Source: Vitis vinifera
Lineage: Eukaryota > Streptophyta > Magnoliopsida > Vitales > Vitaceae
NCBI RefSeq assembly: GCF_030704535.1
Contig: NC_081812.1
Span: 20,621,501 to 20,685,500, forward strand
Direction of reading: 5' to 3'
DNA length: 64,000 nt
This document shows positions 59,181-64,000 of the stretch, in pieces. The position numbers and the translations under genes are program-made. Below the pieces are notes generated by a model. It saw nothing but the letters and a program-made list of their open reading frames with translations, ran no database searches and was not told the DNA's origin. Each line of letters opens with the position of its first letter. Position 1 is the first letter of the stretch.

Positions 59181-60277
59181 AATTAAATATGATTTCAGTA
59201 ATTTGATTAAGAAAAAGAGTGGAAAACTTAAATGCAATTTTTTTTTGTGAACATATTATATTTTTGTGAAAAAAATATACAATTGACTAATTCATTTATT
59301 TAATTGTGAACATATTATATTTTTTATTTTATTATTAAAATAACTAATAGAAAAAATAAAAAAGAATAATCAATAAATAAAATTTTATTCTTTTTTATTA
59401 TTTTCATACAAAAAAATAATATTAAATAGGGTATTCAATTTTCATTTTTAAAAATAATTTTCTTTTTTTAATTAAACATATTTTAAAAAAGAGACAATAT
59501 AGAAAATAAAAATTATTTTTAAAAATAAAAGAAGTAAAAATTTAAAAAAATATTTTAAAACCAAACTCAAACATAATCTATACAATTTTTAACTACCGTT
59601 TTCATTTAAAATGGATAAATAAACCATTGAACCATTTTATATAAGAAAAATTCAATCTCTATTATACTATGTATTAATATAATCTATTTCTAAATACGAA
59701 AACATTTTAATTGGATATTTAAAATAAAAACTCTTCATCCTAAAATGTAAAAGATAATTTTTATTCATTTAAATTAATTTTTTTTTCAAAAGTATTTTTC
59801 AAAATAGTTTTTGAATCATTAATATAATATTTTTTTTAGAAAATAATGTTGATTTTTCAATTATTTTTAAAAGAGTTTAAAAAATAAAAAAAATTAAATA
59901 ATAAAAAATTTATGGAAGTGACATATAAAGAGTGGTGGTATAAAGACAAAAACGATGAGTGTAAGTTAAAGGGTATTTTTATCTATTCCTATCTCATATC
60001 CTTACAATGAATTACGGGTGTTTCAATGATTTTTTATTAATTATTAAAACCAAATGGGTGTAAAGTCCAATTCTCCACTTTATTATAAATAGTTTTTGGT
60101 ATCTTATATTTTTAATAACATTTATAATGAAATTGAGATTTTCATTATTTACTCTAATATGTAATGGTACTTAATTGGAAATTTCAATATCCAATTTGGG
60201 TTTATTTATCTCAAAATGTGTATGATGTTTCCATACGCCCATGAAGTGACATTTTCCTTCACTTCCCACACCCCTTG
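59181..60277. other. AT-rich spacer up to the right FIS1 arm
   Basis: The sequence is A/T-dominated with runs such as TTTTAAAAAT and reverse-complementary stretches that could be decayed MITEs. No gene is seen. Confidence 0.5.
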
Positions 60278-60392
60278 TACGCGGTCACACGAGCTCTACA
60301 ACCCATGTCCATTGGCACGGGTCCACAAAGTCACAGTTCTGAAAACCTATAAATAACCCCCCAAAAGTTGCATTCCAAGTTAACAAACGTCT
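60278..60392 (+). promoter_or_regulatory. FIS1 copy B promoter, ACGT cores lost
   Basis: The TATA box TATAAATA is kept at 60348-60355. The G-box of copy A (CACGTG) is CACGGG here (60316-60321), and the second ACGT core is changed to ATGT (CCATGTCCATTGG, near 60302-60314). Confidence 0.65.
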
Positions 60393-63300
60393 ATGGAAGC
60401 CAAAACCGGAAAGTTCTTCGAGTCCGTCGGAGCATTCTTAGACGGCGGCGAGGATCAGATCCCGTGGTGCGACCGTGATGTAATCGCTGTGAGTATTTCC
60501 ATTTTTTCAGAGATCTATGATGTCTTTTTCTCCAATGAAATTGCTCTAATGTGTATTTTTTAATCTCTTGGGTTAAGAAGCTTTTGATACTCCCGATCGG
60601 ATCTCATTGAAAGCATAGGAATAGAACTAGAGTTGACTACTGCTTTCAACTGAATTTTGTAATTTGTCTTTGCGAACTTGTTTAATTATTTTTGTGAAAG
60701 GTTCTTTGAAAGATAGAGACTCGATATAGATTTGATGTTGTGTTTAATTATAGTTAAGGTTTTCGATTCTTGTTTGGTGGAAACTAACCTTTATACTCGG
60801 CTTGTATTGTGGAATACTAAGGACGATAGAAGTGGAGTCTCAATTCTCTTCTTAGAAGTAATGGAAGGTGCAGAGGGCAATGAATACGAACTCTTAATTC
60901 TCAATTTACAATCTAAATAAAATTTAAAAATATAGTGAGGTTGAACTTGTTTATTTTTATTTTCTTTCTTGGTTAGCCATGAGACATGAAAAGAAAAATA
61001 TAATGAGAATTATTTGAGATTTTATACATTTTCAAATTCTTAATTTCTCTATATAAAAGGGAAATAAATTGGAGAAATAATAAAGAAAAGAATTATGGAG
61101 CTCAAACTTAATTTTTATTTTACTTTAATTTTTCTTCTCTTTTTTACTTTCAATCATCCTTTTCCTCACACCTTCTATGATCCAACTGGAGCTTAGAATT
61201 TTGCCAGCTAACTAGGTGTCAGTGGACCTTTAGCCTCACAAGAGTGCATCAATATAGGTATTATTGTTCTATATCCGAACTCAAAAAGGTAGGGTTAAAG
61301 GTTACTTAGACGTTCTTTTCAATCAAGAATAGGTTTTATTTAATGAACTTTTTCAGAGTACTTTTTGTTCTTAAAATCTTTGATGGTTGCTTTTTATTTT
61401 TATTTATTTATTTGTTTGTTTGTTTGTTTGTTTTTAGTATACTTGTTAAATTCAATTGTTTAATTTGTGAGAAGTGGGGATTCAGCAAGATGAGTTTGGG
61501 AAGGTTGCACTCTTGAGTCCCTAGCATAGGTTACCTTTTACTACTAGTCCATTTGATAAGTATCCCAAATATTATTATTATTATTACTACTACTACTACT
61601 ACTACTACTACCATCATCATTAACCAAATAGATGCACAATGTGTTAGAGCAACCTATTACTTTTCCTACTACCATATCCAAACATAGAATTGATTTTTTT
61701 GTTTCAAACTTCTGCATAAGGTTTGAAAATTTTGGTGCATTTGGCAGGGTTGTGAAAAAGAGGTGGCAGATGCTGCAAATGGTGGCTCTGAGGAACACAA
61801 GAGTGAATGCATTATGCGGTTATCATGGGCTCTTGTTCATTCTAGACAAGCTGAAGATATACAGCGTGGGATCGCAATGCTTGAAGGTTTTCATCTTACA
61901 ACCTAGTTCTTTTTTCTTTTACTGATTCCATATTCATTGTTTTGGTTTACAATGCCCAGTCCCCTACAACCAGGAGTTGTCAAAACCTCCTGTTTCAAGA
62001 CTAAGGTCCAGTCTCCTACTTTCAAGAGCTGTTAAAGTCTATTCAATTCCAAAAAGTTATTGAAGTAATAGTCAAGCATTATACTTGCAATAATTTCAAT
62101 AGTCAAGCATTATACTTGTAATAATCAATGCTAGCTGTATTCAGGGCCTCCATATTTTTATCTCTCTCCCCAAGCTTTTGGAGCCTTAATCCTCCATCAG
62201 TCCATCACTTTGCTGTTTTTGTATTCATCCTTATACATGTCCCACAATCATGATTGGTTATCTGGTTTTCTGTTCACCTAGTAGGCTATTTATGAAATTT
62301 TCCTTTGTGATTTTAATTTGGTACTTTGGAAAAGAAGGGAAAAAAAGGATAAACTTTAATACCCTATATTTTCCACTCATTCATCTCAATATCCTCGTCT
62401 TGGCTACTCTGTGAAATTCCTTGGTTTTACACAATACTTCTGAATAATTTGTCTTCATTCTTGTTGCTGCCTTATGAAGTTTTTGTTAGTTGGAAGTAAT
62501 CCAGCCACTGTATTGCCTCAGTGTTTTTCTTGCCAAAAAAATCTCCCCAGTCACTACTTGAAGGATAATTGGATCGACAAAGTAGCTAACCTTTTCTTTT
62601 GGGATATTAAAAGGAAAATCTGATGATAAATGGTCTTACTGAAGTTTCATTCTACTCCCAAGTCATGGGTTGCTTTGTGTAAATAACTTTAATACCAGAG
62701 TCATCCCCAAGAAAAGGAATAGGTGAAAAGCATGATTGCTCACCCATGTTGATCATTACTATTTGTTTTGGATGAATTATCTTGCAACCAGGTCGTCTTC
62801 TGCTATTGATGTTCTTCTTGGCTCCTCTCTGTGGGCTTGATGAGCTTTTGATGTTACAAGTTAGAGAATGCAGTGGTGTTTTTTGTTTTTTATTTTTTAT
62901 TTTTCTCCTGCATTCATTGTTAGAAACTTAAGAAATTCTAATTGGCAGCTTCTCTAGCAAGTAGCAGCAGCCCATTGCAAAAGAGGGAGAAACTTTATCT
63001 TCTGGCAGTTGGATATTACAGAAGTGGCGAATATGGTAAAAGCAGGCAGCTTGTGGTAAGTCCATTAGTTAAAGTTGGATATTACAGAAGTGGCGAATTT
63101 GGTCTCTGTTTCCAGCATGAGATTCTTTTTGCACATCCACTAATTCATATTAATTTGTCCATTAGTTAAAGTTGGTCGTCAAAGCTTCTAAAATAAGGCT
63201 CTCCCTTGTGGTAAATCCACTTAATAAATAGAATCTTTCCTATTTTTAAACCATTCTTTTTTAATGTGTAAAATTGCTTGTCATCAAATTTTAAGGTGGA

Positions 63301-64000
63301 AGCAAATTACTTGTCCTGTTTTCCCGTCACTTGCCAATGTTGATAACACCTTTCTTTCCTTCCTTTCATGCGCATCCGTTGATTTACCTTATCTATTTGT
63401 CAATGTCAGTCTCAAATGTTTAAAAAACAGGCTTTTGCCTTGTTAGTTTTCCTAATACCTGGAGCTTTTTCTATTGATAAACGAGTTGTATCATGTTGTG
63501 CAAGGGGTAAACTTGTTTATTGTCAAATTTTCTAAGGGTGGAAGCAAATTATGAGTTGTTCTGTTTCCCTGTTACTTCTTGTTGTAACAACTTAATGGTG
63601 GATTCATCCCTTGTAAGGCTGTGGAACTGTATGTGACTACCAAACTCATTCATCATCTAAATTTTCTTGGACATGAATTCCCATCACAAAGCCTATCTCA
63701 CTGCTCTCCCTAGGTTCTGTTCTGGCTGGTTGAGTTTGTATCTCTATGCTGACAAGGGTCCTAGATTTGCTGAAATGGATTAACCAAAGTCCCAATGATA
63801 TGCAGCATATCACCTTGGATACAGCAGATGTGCATTTAAGACTATATGACCTTGACGCTTAAATCATTATTTAGTTACCACATTTTTTCTGAACAACTTA
63901 ATAAGTCATGTTGGGTCTTCTTGCCTTCTGTTTTTTTTCCCCCACTCTTTTTCGAATCATATATCAGATGTTATTGGTTTTGTAGATTGCGCCTGATTTT
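60393..64000 (+). CDS. FIS1-like copy B, altered exon 3, 3' end outside the window
   Basis: Exons: 60393-60488, 61748-61886, then 62949-63055 if the new donor is used, then exon 4 from 63986, cut by the window end. The N-terminus is MEAKTGKFFESVGAFLDGGE, with changes and a one-residue insertion against copy A. Exon 2 encodes the same residues as copy A. Exon 3 lacks the last five codons (VEQCLE loses EQCLE), which are replaced by inserted sequence that begins with a perfect GTAAGT donor right after GTG (63053-63055). The loss of 15 bases keeps the frame. Without use of that donor, translation reads on to a stop at 63167-63169. It may encode a five-residue-shorter FIS1 with a damaged TPR helix, or be a young pseudogene. 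Confidence 0.75.
61569..61621. repeat. Compound (ATT)n(ACT)n microsatellite in FIS1 copy B intron 1
   Basis: A run of ATT units followed by eight or so ACT/CTA units and then CATCAT. The matching place in copy A (53368-53396) has a much shorter AGT run, so the tract has changed length since the duplication. Confidence 0.8.
63056..63100 (+). other. Templated patch replacing the end of FIS1 copy B exon 3
   Basis: Where copy A has 15 exon bases encoding EQCLE and then a GTTTGG donor, copy B has about 43 different bases. They read GTAAG, then TCCATTAGTTAAAGTTGG, then ATATTACAGAAGTGGCGAAT. The second piece also occurs about 90 bases downstream (around 63159-63176). The third is the exon sequence about 60 bases upstream (around 63010-63033). 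The normal intron resumes at TTTGGTCTCTG near 63098. Confidence 0.85.

Larger units (their letters stand above)
60278..64000 (+). repeat. Inverted duplication, right arm (FIS1 copy B), runs off the window
   Basis: The reverse-complement partner of 51014-54804, with homology beginning at TACGCGGTCACACGAG. Exons, introns and even a tandem repeat inside intron 2 (about 62073-62121) are shared. Identity is high across exons and introns, with scattered substitutions and a few indels. Confidence 0.95.

Noticed and set aside
63056-63169. Read-through C-terminus of FIS1 copy B as a functional new protein end
   Set aside because: It would remove the membrane anchor and half the TPR fold. The GTAAGT donor at 63056 is a better explanation, though read-through cannot be excluded.

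Overview
The window is nuclear DNA of a flowering plant, most likely a woody eudicot. The overall look is Vitis-like, but that is inference and no species marker was tested. Genes are intron-rich with GT-AG introns. They encode plant-specific proteins: a Pol V RPB5-type subunit, a PLS-class PPR protein, a plant-type cytosolic pyruvate kinase and a myristoylated glutaredoxin-like protein. Introns and spacers hold Copia, Gypsy, LINE, SINE and MITE-like remains.

Layout. 1-9200 is a decayed area: an ACGT-rich promoter and leader, a full-length defective Copia element (753-5265, TSD GTTTG), a truncated kinesin-14 pseudogene (5559-6585) and a LINE 3' fragment. 9463-22565 (minus) is an intact 16-exon pyruvate kinase gene of 525 aa. 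Its introns contain a SINE, an antisense PLAC8-family pseudogene and a Ty3/gypsy remnant. 25500-33522 (minus) is a 17-exon gene for condensin subunit CAP-D2 (1348 aa) with a LINE tail in its last intron. Head to head with it is a small ORF for a 48-aa secreted or membrane peptide (34084-34230, plus). 37730-39682 (plus) is an intronless PPR gene and 42053-43234 (plus) a glutaredoxin-domain gene. 46755-49734 (plus) is a four-exon gene for the fifth subunit of RNA polymerase V (229 aa).

The last 20 kb is a rearranged area. An intact FIS1 mitochondrial/peroxisomal fission gene (50801-54663, minus, 167 aa) faces a second FIS1 copy (60393 to beyond the window end, plus). The two lie in arms of an inverted duplication at least 3.7 kb long. 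The 5.5 kb spacer holds a direct copy (54857-57293) of the 2.4 kb segment lying between the glutaredoxin and Pol V genes (43819-46250), followed by AT-rich DNA with a 311-bp tandem array. In the second FIS1 copy, the last five codons of exon 3 are replaced by a patchwork copied from sequence just up- and downstream. The patch places a perfect GTAAGT donor exactly in frame, so the copy may still encode a shortened protein.

The genes do not form one pathway. They serve chromosome condensation, glycolysis, organelle RNA processing, redox, RNA-directed DNA methylation and organelle division. The main interest is structural: how the FIS1 palindrome formed, and whether the altered copy is expressed. 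Exon borders were read by eye from splice consensus, reading phase and family similarity, and no transcript data were available.
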